Notes: a model not told the origin generated them from the sequence alone. Counted from the first letter of the stretch, positions 1-7,224 are shown. The stretch: DNA of 10,008 nucleotides from Pseudomonadota bacterium (GCA_021825225.1 JAKAIH010000057.1:1-10008); one strand, 5' to 3'. Translations and numbers: made by a program.

Positions 1-201
1 CAGGGTGATACGCGGGGAACTGAGGCGCGCGAACCAGTTGTCGCGCCGCGCCGAACTCGGTGCCGGCGCCGGCACGATGTCGACCGGCGAGATCCCGGTC
101 TTGAACAATTGGTCGGCAACGGCTCCCGAGTCGCTGTCTTCGAGCACCCCCGTCACCAGTTCACCCCTGGCATTTCTTCCCTTATATGCGAAATGGGGCA
201 T
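1..201 (-). CDS. mshG: MshG/GspF-type inner-membrane platform protein, N-terminal fragment
   Basis: This is the N-terminal 67 codons of a type II secretion/type IV pilus inner-membrane platform protein; the gene runs off the left edge of the window. The opening residues (MPHFAYKGRNARGELVTG, then VLEDSDSGAVADQLFKTGI) have the usual GspF/PilC/MshG start: an aromatic Y-K-G-R turn, G-x-L-V-x-G, and a helix ending in L-x-x-x-G-I. The family member sits in the cytoplasmic membrane, contacts the assembly ATPase and helps push pilin or pseudopilin subunits out of the membrane. The ATG shares its A with the stop codon of the upstream ATPase gene (TGATG), and a GAGG lies just upstream inside that gene, so translation is probably coupled. 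The order ATPase then platform matches mshE-mshG of MSHA pilus loci. The family is secure; MshG rather than GspF or PilC is inferred from the neighbour. Membrane segments lie outside the window. Confidence 0.85.
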   Translation of the reverse strand, partial: MPHFAYKGRNARGELVTGVLEDSDSGAVADQLFKTGISPVDIVPAPAPSSARRDNWFARLSSPRITL

Positions 202-1901
202 CAGTCCTCGAGTTCGGAACTCACCCGTATCGCTTCGGCCAGTGTGGTCCTGCCGGCGAACGCGAGCTGCGCCGCATGGTGGCGCATGCTCCTGCCCGCC
301 ATGTGTTTCACCGCGAGCCGCGAAAACTCCGTCGTGTCCTCGCTGTTCACCGCCGCGGTGAGCGCCGCGTCCATTTCCAGCATTTCGTATACGCCGGTGC
401 GTCCGGCGTAGCCGGTGAGGTGGCAAAACTGGCAGCCGCGCCCGCGCATCATCTGCGCCGGCATGCCCGCGTCGCGTTCGCTGCCGTGCAGCCATTGCAG
501 TTCCTGCTCCGACGGCTGATACGGCTCGGCGCATCGGGGGCAGTTCACCCGCACCAGCCGCTGCGCGATTACGGCCTGCAGTGAAGCGGCGACCATGTAG
601 CGCGGCGCCCCCATGTCGATCAGGCGGATCGGCGTGCTGGCGGCATCGCGCGTATGCAGGGTCGAAAACACCATGTGCCCGGTGAGGGCGGCGCGCAGGC
701 CGATCTGCGCGGTTTCCGGATCGCGCATTTCGCCCACCAGGATGATGTCCGGATCCTGGCGCAGTGCCGAACGCAGCACGCGCCCGAAACTCAGGTCGAT
801 TTTTTCATTGACCTGCACCTGGTTGAGGCCGGCCAGGCGGTATTCGATCGGATCCTCCACGGTGATGATCTTCTTGTCGATCGTATTTACTTCGTTGAGC
901 GCGGCGTACAGCGTGGTGGTCTTGCCGCTGCCGGTCGGCCCGGTGACGAGCACCATGCCGGTGCTGCGGCGGATGATCTGCTGCAGGCGCGAGAGCAGCT
1001 GCGGCGGCATGCCCAGGCCGTCCAGGCCCTGCACGCCGGTGCTGCGGTTGAGCAGGCGCATCGCCACCGATTCGCCGTATTGCGTCGGCATGGTCGAAAT
1101 GCGCACGTCGACGCGCACATCGCGTATGCGTACATTGAAGCGGCCATCCTGCGGCAGACGCTTCTCCGAGATGTCCAGACCCGACATGAGCTTGAGCCGC
1201 TGCACCAGGGCGGGCGCGATTTTCATGTCGGATTCGGTCTGCAGCTGCAGCATGCCGTCGATGCGAAAACGGATTTGCAGCAGGCTCTCCTGCGGTTCGA
1301 TGTGCACGTCGGAGGCGTTCACCTGGGTCGCGTCTTCGAACATGGTCTGCAGCAGCTTGACCACCGGCGCATCTTCCGCGCCGGGCTCGACCTTGAGCGC
1401 GCCGAAATCCACGGCCTCGCCGATGTCCGCGCCCAGCTCGCGCGCGAGGTCGGTGATTTGCTCGGTGCGCCGGTAGATCCGGTCCATGATTTCGAGCACC
1501 TGGTTCTCGTTGACCAGCACCAGCTCGATATCGCGCCTGAGCAGGCGCGAGATTTCATCGTAGGCGAACAGATCGGTCGGATCGGCCATCGCCACCAGGC
1601 AGCTGCTGCCTTTGTCCTCCAACAGCAGTGCGCGGAAGCGCCGCGCCTGCATCTCCGGCAGCGTGCGCGCCACCGACGCATTGATGCTGTAATACTTGAG
1701 ATTCAGATACGGGATCTTCAGCTGCTTCGCCAAAGCCTCGGAGATGGCCTCCTCCGTGGCGAAGCCGTTTTCGATCAGCACCCGGCCGAGCTTGCGGCCG
1801 CTGCGCTTTTGCTGCTCCAGGGCAAGGCTCAGTTGTTCCTGCGAAATCAGTTTTTCCTGCACCAGCAGGTTGCCGATGCGGATCTTCTCCGGCCTGGCCA
1901 T
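201..1901 (-). CDS. mshE: MshE-type pilus/secretion ATPase with c-di-GMP-binding MshEN domain
   Basis: A 566-residue cytoplasmic hexameric ATPase of the GspE/PilB/MshE family, which powers pilus or pseudopilus assembly. Residues 8-60 form an MshEN domain: two 24-residue motifs (R8-Q31 and K37-Q60) joined by five residues, the arrangement known to bind cyclic di-GMP. Motif 1 has R8, G10, L24, L28 and Q31 but K17 where the consensus has Gly; motif 2 starts with Lys instead of Arg. The ATPase core shows Walker A GPTGSGKT (321-328), an Asp box ITVEDPIEY (346-354), Walker B DPDIILVGEMRD (383-394) and a His box ending STLHT (413-417). Two CxxC pairs (C454/C457, C490/C493) form the family's zinc site. 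The ATG is preceded by AAGGA seven bases upstream. A 154-bp spacer separates it from the ligase gene, so it may have its own promoter; a near-palindrome (1911-1924) overlaps that ribosome binding site. The downstream platform gene overlaps its stop. Confidence 0.93.
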   Translation of the reverse strand: MARPEKIRIGNLLVQEKLISQEQLSLALEQQKRSGRKLGRVLIENGFATEEAISEALAKQLKIPYLNLKYYSINASVARTLPEMQARRFRALLLEDKGSSCLVAMADPTDLFAYDEISRLLRRDIELVLVNENQVLEIMDRIYRRTEQITDLARELGADIGEAVDFGALKVEPGAEDAPVVKLLQTMFEDATQVNASDVHIEPQESLLQIRFRIDGMLQLQTESDMKIAPALVQRLKLMSGLDISEKRLPQDGRFNVRIRDVRVDVRISTMPTQYGESVAMRLLNRSTGVQGLDGLGMPPQLLSRLQQIIRRSTGMVLVTGPTGSGKTTTLYAALNEVNTIDKKIITVEDPIEYRLAGLNQVQVNEKIDLSFGRVLRSALRQDPDIILVGEMRDPETAQIGLRAALTGHMVFSTLHTRDAASTPIRLIDMGAPRYMVAASLQAVIAQRLVRVNCPRCAEPYQPSEQELQWLHGSERDAGMPAQMMRGRGCQFCHLTGYAGRTGVYEMLEMDAALTAAVNSEDTTEFSRLAVKHMAGRSMRHHAAQLAFAGRTTLAEAIRVSSELED

Positions 1902-2055
1902 GTGTGCATCCTTATCCGGACAAGCCGGAAGCAGAGTATTCGGTACTACGCAGGAGTGCTGCCGCGCTGGAATACGGTTCCGCGCTAGTTCGGCACTTCG
2001 CGACAGTCTGATTCGGCGCCGGCATCATTTCACCTTTTTTAGACAAATCCTGAAC

Positions 2056-3879
2056 TTACCCCCCGTTTATGTCAACCTGCTTGAGCTTCTCCAGGGCTGC
2101 GTTCGCGATTTGCCCGAGTGCTTCGGGCTCCTTCCGGGCTGCGCTTTGCGCTTCCGGCACGAAGTATTTCAGCCGGCCCGGAAACACCGCCACGGCGCGA
2201 TCGAGCTGCAGCAGCGCAGCGTCGCGCTCGCCGTTCAAGCCGAGCAGCAGCACCTGGCGGTACGCCAGTTCCGGCACCGGCAGCAGGCGCAGAACGCGAG
2301 TGTTCAAAGCGAGCTTGTCCTTGAGGTTGTTGCGATCCGCAGCAATGATGCCGGCGTAGGTCATTTCGACGTAGGGCGCAAGCAGCGTATTGCGGTGCAG
2401 TTCGAGCAGTCCTTCGTTGCGCGCCACGACCTCCGCCCGATTCTTCGGCAGCACGCGCGGATACATCAGCAATTCCAGATCGCGGTAGGCATGCAACACG
2501 CTGCCCAGCGCGAAAACTCCCGCGGCCACCATCAGCGGAAACGCCAGGCGCGACAAGGCCGACAGGCGCAAGCGCAGGTTGCGCTCGCTGCCTATGCCCA
2601 GCAGTATCGCGGCGACGCCGAGGAAGTCGGCGTGCCACAGCGGATACTCGAGCATGCTGTGCACGAACAGTACCGCCAGCAGGCACAGCATCCACCAGGA
2701 CTCGGCGTTCGCGGCAAGACGCCGGCGCAGAGCCCATAGCCATGCACCCAGCCCGGCGCACACCAGCGCTGCACCGGCGAGCCCGGTTTCGGCCAGCAGT
2801 TGCAGCAGCGCGTTGTGCGAATTCCGGTCGTAGTGGGAAATGTGGTAATAGGACAGCTCGGCGGCCTGCTGGAAAAACACGCCGGCATACTGGCCGAAAC
2901 CCACGCCGAGCACAGGCGCCCTCGACCACATGAGCAGCGCCTGATGCCACATGTAGATACGCGTGGCCAGAGCCGATCCACCGGCCTGCGGCAACAAGCC
3001 ATGCGCCATCTCCTCCGTGAACCGGTCGAGCGGCGTGACGGCCGCGTAAGCGGCGCCAGGCAACTCCGGTCGCAGCGCCAGGCCGTAGCGGGACATCGCA
3101 TATTGCACCAGCGCGAACAAGGGCAGCAACAGTGCCAGCCCCAGGGCTGCCCGCCGCAACCGGGGCGCGTCCGATCGGGCGCGAAACCAGAGGCTCAGCG
3201 CGAACAGGGCGGGCAGATAGAGCCAGGTGGTTTTCGAACCCGACAGGGACAGTGCATACAGAAATATTCCGGCGCAGGCCGCCATGGTTGGCAGCGTGAG
3301 CCTTCCCTTGATCCGCAGATAGAGCGCGGAAACCAAGGCGAGGGTCACATAGTCGGCGAAGTGATTGTTCTGCCCGAAATTGCCATAGGCGCCGCGCTGA
3401 ACCGCCCCCAGGCTTGCGACCATGAAAGACATCGGCGAGTCGATGTTGTAGAACTGCAGCACCGCCGCGGCGGCATTGAGCAAACCGCCCAGCACCAGCA
3501 TCGCGGCAAGCACGAGTGCGACCTGTTCCCTGCCGCAGGATTTCGCCAGCACCCGCCCCAGCCAGACCAGCCACGCCGCCCAAATCACGTAGAGCGCGCC
3601 CAGAATCGACAATTCCGGATATGCGATATCCACCCATATGAGCTGCAGCAACAGCAGCGCAGCAAACGCCAGCAGCCACAGCGCCAGCGTCGGAATTTCC
3701 ACCTCGTTCCAGAACGACTTCACCGACAGCGGCGCCATGGCGGCCAGGCCGAACGCAAACGCCAGCCACTCGGTATAGAAATTGGTCAGCGGATAGAAAT
3801 GATAGGGATTCAGAAACGGCAGCAGAAACATCAAGCCGGCGAGGGCGAGGCTGATGCGTGCCGGAATGCGTGGAAGCAA
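2056..3879 (-). CDS. O-antigen ligase / PglL-type O-oligosaccharyltransferase (Wzy_C family)
   Basis: A 607-residue polytopic inner-membrane protein that should transfer or polymerise a lipid-linked glycan on the periplasmic side. About ten or more hydrophobic segments lie between residues 10 and 465. Family landmarks are GNFGQNNHFADYV (166-178; PglL_A-type motif with N171, N172 and H173), a large periplasmic loop (about 262-350), SHNALLQLLAETG (354-366), HSMLEYPLWH (407-416) and a soluble alpha-helical C-terminus (about 470-607) like Wzy_C_2. This architecture fits PglL/TfpO protein O-glycosylation ligases better than WaaL or a plain Wzy, although the BY-kinase neighbour would also suit a Wzy polymerase. 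The start is a TTG; GGGGA lies five bases before it, and the resulting N-terminus (hydrophobic, then FLNPYHFYPL) is typical. The next in-frame ATG, codon 17, would cut into the first membrane helix. The acceptor (pilin, exopolysaccharide or lipid A) cannot be read from the sequence. Confidence 0.85.
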   Translation of the reverse strand: MLPRIPARISLALAGLMFLLPFLNPYHFYPLTNFYTEWLAFAFGLAAMAPLSVKSFWNEVEIPTLALWLLAFAALLLLQLIWVDIAYPELSILGALYVIWAAWLVWLGRVLAKSCGREQVALVLAAMLVLGGLLNAAAAVLQFYNIDSPMSFMVASLGAVQRGAYGNFGQNNHFADYVTLALVSALYLRIKGRLTLPTMAACAGIFLYALSLSGSKTTWLYLPALFALSLWFRARSDAPRLRRAALGLALLLPLFALVQYAMSRYGLALRPELPGAAYAAVTPLDRFTEEMAHGLLPQAGGSALATRIYMWHQALLMWSRAPVLGVGFGQYAGVFFQQAAELSYYHISHYDRNSHNALLQLLAETGLAGAALVCAGLGAWLWALRRRLAANAESWWMLCLLAVLFVHSMLEYPLWHADFLGVAAILLGIGSERNLRLRLSALSRLAFPLMVAAGVFALGSVLHAYRDLELLMYPRVLPKNRAEVVARNEGLLELHRNTLLAPYVEMTYAGIIAADRNNLKDKLALNTRVLRLLPVPELAYRQVLLLGLNGERDAALLQLDRAVAVFPGRLKYFVPEAQSAARKEPEALGQIANAALEKLKQVDINGG

Positions 3880-3939
3880 GTTGATCCCCGGAGTTCGCAG
3901 TAGCAGGAGAGTCGCCAGCCGCAGCGCGGCAGCTGGGCT

Positions 3940-4455
3940 CTAGGGCCGGGCCTTCCCGGCCGCGCCCTTCGTTGCGGACGGCGCAGCTGGGTCCTCGGGT
4001 TTGCCCAGCGGTGTTTGTCCGGTCTTTTGCGCTTTTGCCGGCAGCGTGGAGATCTCGGTTGCGAGCTTGAGCCCCTCCCCCAAGGTCGCTTCCTGTCCCA
4101 CGGCGGCAGCCTGGATATCGGCGGAGGCCTGATGGGCGCCGGATCGCGCCGCCGCCTGTGCCGCGTCCATCGCCAGATCAGCCACAGCCGGTTCCGATAC
4201 AGATTTGACGAGCGCAGACGGGAGCGTCGCCGTGCCGCCTGCGGATTGCGGCATTCCTCCTATGGGCCTGATCTGGGTCGCATAAGCCAGCGGGGTCACC
4301 ACCGATCTGGGCGTGATCTGATAAAGCACCCAGACCACCCACGCGATCACCAGGAGCATGAGAGCGGCAACGATGCGCCAAAACCACTCCCAGTCCTTGC
4401 GCGCCCGCGGCGCGGCCGGGGCAGCGGCCCGCTCCTGCTGCTTGGTCTGACTCAT
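3940..4455 (-). CDS. Single-pass membrane protein of unknown function
   Basis: I do not recognise this 171-residue protein. It has a short charged, Ala/Pro-rich cytoplasmic N-terminus (1-22), one strongly hydrophobic Trp-rich segment (about 24-47, starting WFWRIVAALMLL) and a periplasmic tail of about 124 residues that is rich in Ala, Ser, Pro and Thr and probably mostly disordered or helical. It has no Cys and no enzyme motif. Basic residues before the helix and few after it suggest the N-terminus is cytoplasmic. It lies between the Wzc-like kinase (114 bp upstream) and the ligase (60 bp downstream) on the same strand, so it may be an accessory anchor or adaptor for the polysaccharide machinery; that is inference. 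The ATG at 4455 has only a weak GAG eight bases upstream. A GGCCGGG/CCCGGCC inverted repeat (3944-3961) covers its last codons. Existence is supported by the position in the run, the well-formed membrane segment and the lack of a better frame. Confidence 0.7.
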   Translation of the reverse strand: MSQTKQQERAAAPAAPRARKDWEWFWRIVAALMLLVIAWVVWVLYQITPRSVVTPLAYATQIRPIGGMPQSAGGTATLPSALVKSVSEPAVADLAMDAAQAAARSGAHQASADIQAAAVGQEATLGEGLKLATEISTLPAKAQKTGQTPLGKPEDPAAPSATKGAAGKARP

Positions 4456-4516
4456 ATCGATGCTCGGCGGTGGCTCGCGGCAAGGACCTGGATCATGCTT
4501 GCCGATACGGGAGAGT

Positions 4517-4544
4517 ACCGGCGCCGGGAAACCCGCTCGCCGGT
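4517..4544 (-). other. Strong intercistronic hairpin
   Basis: In the transcript this 28-nt stretch folds as ACCGGCG pairing with CGCCGGT (7 bp), a small 2x1 internal loop, then CGGG pairing with CCCG around a UUU loop. It begins about 25 nt after the stop of the kinase gene and lies about 60 nt before the start of the next gene. No U-tract follows, so it is not a canonical intrinsic terminator. It could stabilise the 3' end of the kinase message, mark RNA processing, or lower downstream expression. The dyad is directly visible; the function is a guess. Confidence 0.5.
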
Positions 4545-4569
4545 GTCATGCCCATATTATGCCGCTTCT

Positions 4570-6855
4570 TCAGCTCGTCCTGTCGTCGATCGGGGCGAGA
4601 GCCGATGCTTGCCTGTCCCCCGCGGCAGCGCCGGGCAGGCCGTACGGACTGTAGTAACGGCCGCCGTAACCCCGGTACTCGCCGTAATACCTGTTGGCTT
4701 TGTCTACGTCGAGCTGATTGAGCACGACGCCGAGGCCGACGAGCGCCGGTTCGTTGACGCGCTGCATCTGCGTCAGGCCGTGGCGCGCCAGCGGATACGC
4801 CGTGCTGTCCGCCTTCACCACGTACAGGATCGAATTGGCGAATTGCGACAGCACCAGCGCGTCGCTGACCACCTGCAACGGCGGGCTGTCGATGATGACC
4901 ACGTCGAACGCCTGCTTCAGCGTCTGCATCACTTCGGCGAAGCGGTGCGACGAGATCAACTCCAGGGGGTTGAGCGGCACCCGGCCCGATTGCAGCACCC
5001 ACAGATTCGAATTTTCCGCCGGGTAAACGCACTCGTCGAGCGGCGCATTGCCCGCCACGAGTTCGGACAGCCCCGCCCGGTGCGCGTCGGAGCCGAGCAC
5101 ACGCGCGATTTTCGGCCGCCGCATGTCGGCTTCCACCAGCAGCGTCTTCTTGATCTGCGAAAACGCGAATGCCAGATTGCAGGCGACTGTGGTCTTGCCC
5201 TCCTCCGGCAGCGAGGAGGTCAGCAGCACCACCTTTTGCGGCGAATCGATTCCCGAGAGCAGCAAGTCGCTGCGGATACTGCGTATCCCTTCGGCAAACG
5301 CGCCGTGGCTCTGCTCCAAGAATATGCGTTCGATCGGCACGCCCGGTTTCGGCCGCATGCGCTGCAACACCCCGATCGCCTTGACCTCGAGCTTGGACTC
5401 GACCTCGTGGCTCGTTTTCACGGTAATGTCGAGCCGCTCCAGCAAAAGCGCGATCGCCACCGCGATGGCCAGCGCCACCAGCATCGCTCCGCCGACGATG
5501 TTGCGCTTGTTGGGCCCGGAAGGTCCCTTGGGCAGCAGCGCCGGATCGATCACGCGTGCGATCGCCGAAGGCACATCGCCGGTATTCGTTTCCTTGGCGC
5601 GCTGCGTGAACAGGTCGTACAACTGGCGGTTGGATGCGACGTCGCGTTCGAGCGAGGCCAGCGTGAACTCCTGGCGGTTGTATTCCTGGCTCTCCGTCTT
5701 CGCCCGGGAAAGAGCGCGCTCCAGCGAGGCCTCGTTTGCCTTGGCGGTCTGGTAATCCTTGGCCACGCCCTCGACCACCGAGGCAATCTGGCGATGCAGG
5801 TTCTCCCGCACCGCCTTGAGGTCCGATTGCGCGGCGATCATTTTCGGATGCTCGGGGCCGTAGCGCTTGGACGCCTCGCTGACCCTTCTCTCGGCCTCGG
5901 CCTGCGCCTCGCGGAAACGCGCCACCACCGGATTGTTCTGAATCAGGGACAGCGATTCCAGCGCCGCCATCGATTGCTGCTGCTGCGCGGCGTTCACCTG
6001 GTCGTAGCGCGCCTCGGCATCCTGCCGCTTCTTGCGCGCATCGTCGAGCGAGGCCTCTAATTCCTCGAGCTGCCGGATCGCCCCGGATACGGCGACTCCC
6101 TTCGCCACGACGATTCGCTCCTTGTCGCGGAACGCCTGCAATGCGCGCTCGGACTGATCGAGCTTCTGCTTCAGCTCCACCGCCTGGTCCCGGAGAAACG
6201 CCATCGAACGCCGCGTCGCGTCGCCGCGCTGCTCCAGGTCCGAAATGATGTAGATCATCGCCAGGGTGTTGGGCACGCGCTCCGCCAGCACCGGATCATG
6301 AGAATCGAAACTGATCTTGACCAGCTGCGTGTTGCGCACCGGCTGCAGGCTGGTATGGGCCATCACCTGCTCGGCCACGCTCTCGACCAGATCCTCCTCG
6401 TTTGGCACCGTAACCGGCGCGGGGGCGGGAAGGAACTGCGCGGGCAGCCATTGCGCATACCAGGGTTTCGCCTGCCGGCGCGGGTCGTATTCCGGGTTGC
6501 TGGTCAGGTGCATCGTGCGCACCAGCCGCTCGGCGAGTTCGCGCGACTTTATGATTTCGAACTGCGTCAGGAAATAATCGCGCGTGGTGCCGTTGAACGC
6601 CTCGTACAGGTCTGCGTTGGTCACCAGTTTCGGCTTGCCCATTTCGACCATGACAGTCGCAGTCGAGCGATAGATCGGCCGCAGGCTGGAGGCATACATC
6701 GCGGCGAGCATGCCCACGGCGATCACTACCATGAGAATGCCCCACTTGTAGCGATTAAGCGTGCGCAGGTAGCGCACCACGTCTGGCGGCGCCGGCTCTC
6801 CCTGTATCGGGGTGAAGGCGGGCGGTTGCAGTTCCAGGTTGGAAACCCTATTCAT
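4570..6855 (-). CDS. wzc: Wzc-type polysaccharide co-polymerase / tyrosine autokinase
   Basis: A 761-residue inner-membrane protein fusing a Wzz-like chain-length regulator to a bacterial tyrosine (BY) kinase; it governs polymerisation and export of an exopolysaccharide or capsule. Two membrane segments (about 37-55 and 452-472) bracket a periplasmic region with long coiled coils (about 205-420). The Pro-rich stretch before the second segment (P438, P442, P445, P448) is typical of Wzz proteins. The cytoplasmic kinase has an ExxRxxR oligomerisation motif (E522, R525, R528), Walker A SSLPEEGKTT (547-556, K554), Walker A' LLVEADMRRP (572-581, D577) and Walker B VVIID (652-656). The C-terminus carries the expected tyrosine cluster (Y723, Y724, Y727, Y730, Y734, Y735, Y738), the autophosphorylation site. 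The ATG at 6855 has only a weak Shine-Dalgarno sequence. It is the first gene of the minus-strand run and faces a long, dyad-rich upstream region. No Wzb-like phosphatase or Wza-like outer-membrane exporter lies in the window. Confidence 0.93.
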   Translation of the reverse strand: MNRVSNLELQPPAFTPIQGEPAPPDVVRYLRTLNRYKWGILMVVIAVGMLAAMYASSLRPIYRSTATVMVEMGKPKLVTNADLYEAFNGTTRDYFLTQFEIIKSRELAERLVRTMHLTSNPEYDPRRQAKPWYAQWLPAQFLPAPAPVTVPNEEDLVESVAEQVMAHTSLQPVRNTQLVKISFDSHDPVLAERVPNTLAMIYIISDLEQRGDATRRSMAFLRDQAVELKQKLDQSERALQAFRDKERIVVAKGVAVSGAIRQLEELEASLDDARKKRQDAEARYDQVNAAQQQQSMAALESLSLIQNNPVVARFREAQAEAERRVSEASKRYGPEHPKMIAAQSDLKAVRENLHRQIASVVEGVAKDYQTAKANEASLERALSRAKTESQEYNRQEFTLASLERDVASNRQLYDLFTQRAKETNTGDVPSAIARVIDPALLPKGPSGPNKRNIVGGAMLVALAIAVAIALLLERLDITVKTSHEVESKLEVKAIGVLQRMRPKPGVPIERIFLEQSHGAFAEGIRSIRSDLLLSGIDSPQKVVLLTSSLPEEGKTTVACNLAFAFSQIKKTLLVEADMRRPKIARVLGSDAHRAGLSELVAGNAPLDECVYPAENSNLWVLQSGRVPLNPLELISSHRFAEVMQTLKQAFDVVIIDSPPLQVVSDALVLSQFANSILYVVKADSTAYPLARHGLTQMQRVNEPALVGLGVVLNQLDVDKANRYYGEYRGYGGRYYSPYGLPGAAAGDRQASALAPIDDRTS

Positions 6856-6934
6856 CGATCTTGACCACGTCCATCGGCGATTGCGGCAGGCTGGTCGATA
6901 CAGTCGCTGCGAAACAGGAACCTAAACTTGGTTT

Positions 6935-6949
6935 TCGGCACATTGCCGA
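6935..6949. promoter_or_regulatory. Operator-like dyad TCGGCA-CAT-TGCCGA
   Basis: A perfect inverted repeat with 6-bp arms and a 3-bp spacer, about 80-95 bp upstream of the kinase start codon, in its presumed leader or promoter-proximal region. It could be a repressor or activator site, or a small hairpin in the leader RNA. The dyad is certain; no matching regulator is in the window. Confidence 0.3.
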
Positions 6950-7103
6950 CGTTTCATGAGAGGACAATCGACTGCCTATCCCGGTTGGTGCGCATACGCA
7001 TGTGCGTAATTTACATTATTCCCCAGTCCTTACAAGGCCATGCAGCGCGTATTTGACAAAGTTTTACACATTGCGCGAGGCGGTGTGTCGCGATTGCATT
7101 CGC

Positions 7104-7118
7104 GCACTGCCGCAGTGC
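7104..7118. promoter_or_regulatory. Operator-like dyad GCACTGC-C-GCAGTGC
   Basis: A perfect inverted repeat with 7-bp arms around one base. The spacer is too short for an RNA hairpin with the full stem, so a dimeric DNA-binding protein is the simpler reading. It lies about 250 bp upstream of the kinase gene and nine bases from the 9-bp tandem repeat. Confidence 0.3.
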
Positions 7119-7126
7119 AGAGCGAT

Positions 7127-7144
7127 TACCCACGCTACCCACGC
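7127..7144. repeat. Perfect 9-bp tandem repeat (TACCCACGC x2)
   Basis: Two exact, directly adjacent copies of TACCCACGC. On the minus strand, the direction of the polysaccharide genes, this reads GCGTGGGTA twice. Head-to-tail short repeats close to a helical turn apart are typical of response-regulator or activator sites. The repeat is certain; a role in transcription is inferred from its place upstream of the kinase gene. Confidence 0.4.
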
Positions 7145-7206
7145 GAGAGAATAAATGAGGGCTTGATAGCTTTTTGATGCAAGCCTACCCTGAAGACCGG
7201 TGGCGG

Positions 7207-7224
7207 ATTTGATCGAGGTCAAAT
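7207..7224. promoter_or_regulatory. FNR/Anr-like binding site
   Basis: The stretch ATTTGATCGAGGTCAAAT contains TTGAT-N4-GTCAA, one base from the FNR consensus TTGAT-N4-ATCAA and equal to the variant often given for Anr/Dnr-type regulators. The outer A/T pairs extend the arms to 6 bp. It lies about 350 bp upstream of the kinase start and about 140 bp upstream of the predicted NUDIX -10, so it fits neither as a textbook -41.5 site for the promoters I can see. A minus-strand start near 7174 would fit the spacing but has a poor -10 (TAGGCT). Oxygen control of the glycan/pilus run is a hypothesis. Confidence 0.4.

Noticed and set aside
3944..3961. GGCCGGG-N4-CCCGGCC inverted repeat at the end of the unknown gene
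   Set aside because: It lies over the last codons, has no U-tract on the transcript side and is pure G/C in GC-rich DNA. I do not call it a terminator.
4015..6060. 681-codon open frame on the plus strand opposite the kinase gene
   Set aside because: It is rich in Arg, His and Gln, has no domain or ribosome binding site, and is the antisense shadow of a gene with clear motifs in every section. The same holds for the long plus-strand frames at 654-1988 and 2800-3903.
7053..7058. Perfect TTGACA hexamer on the plus strand
   Set aside because: No -10 hexamer lies 16-18 bp downstream; the sequence there is GC-rich (around CGAGGC).
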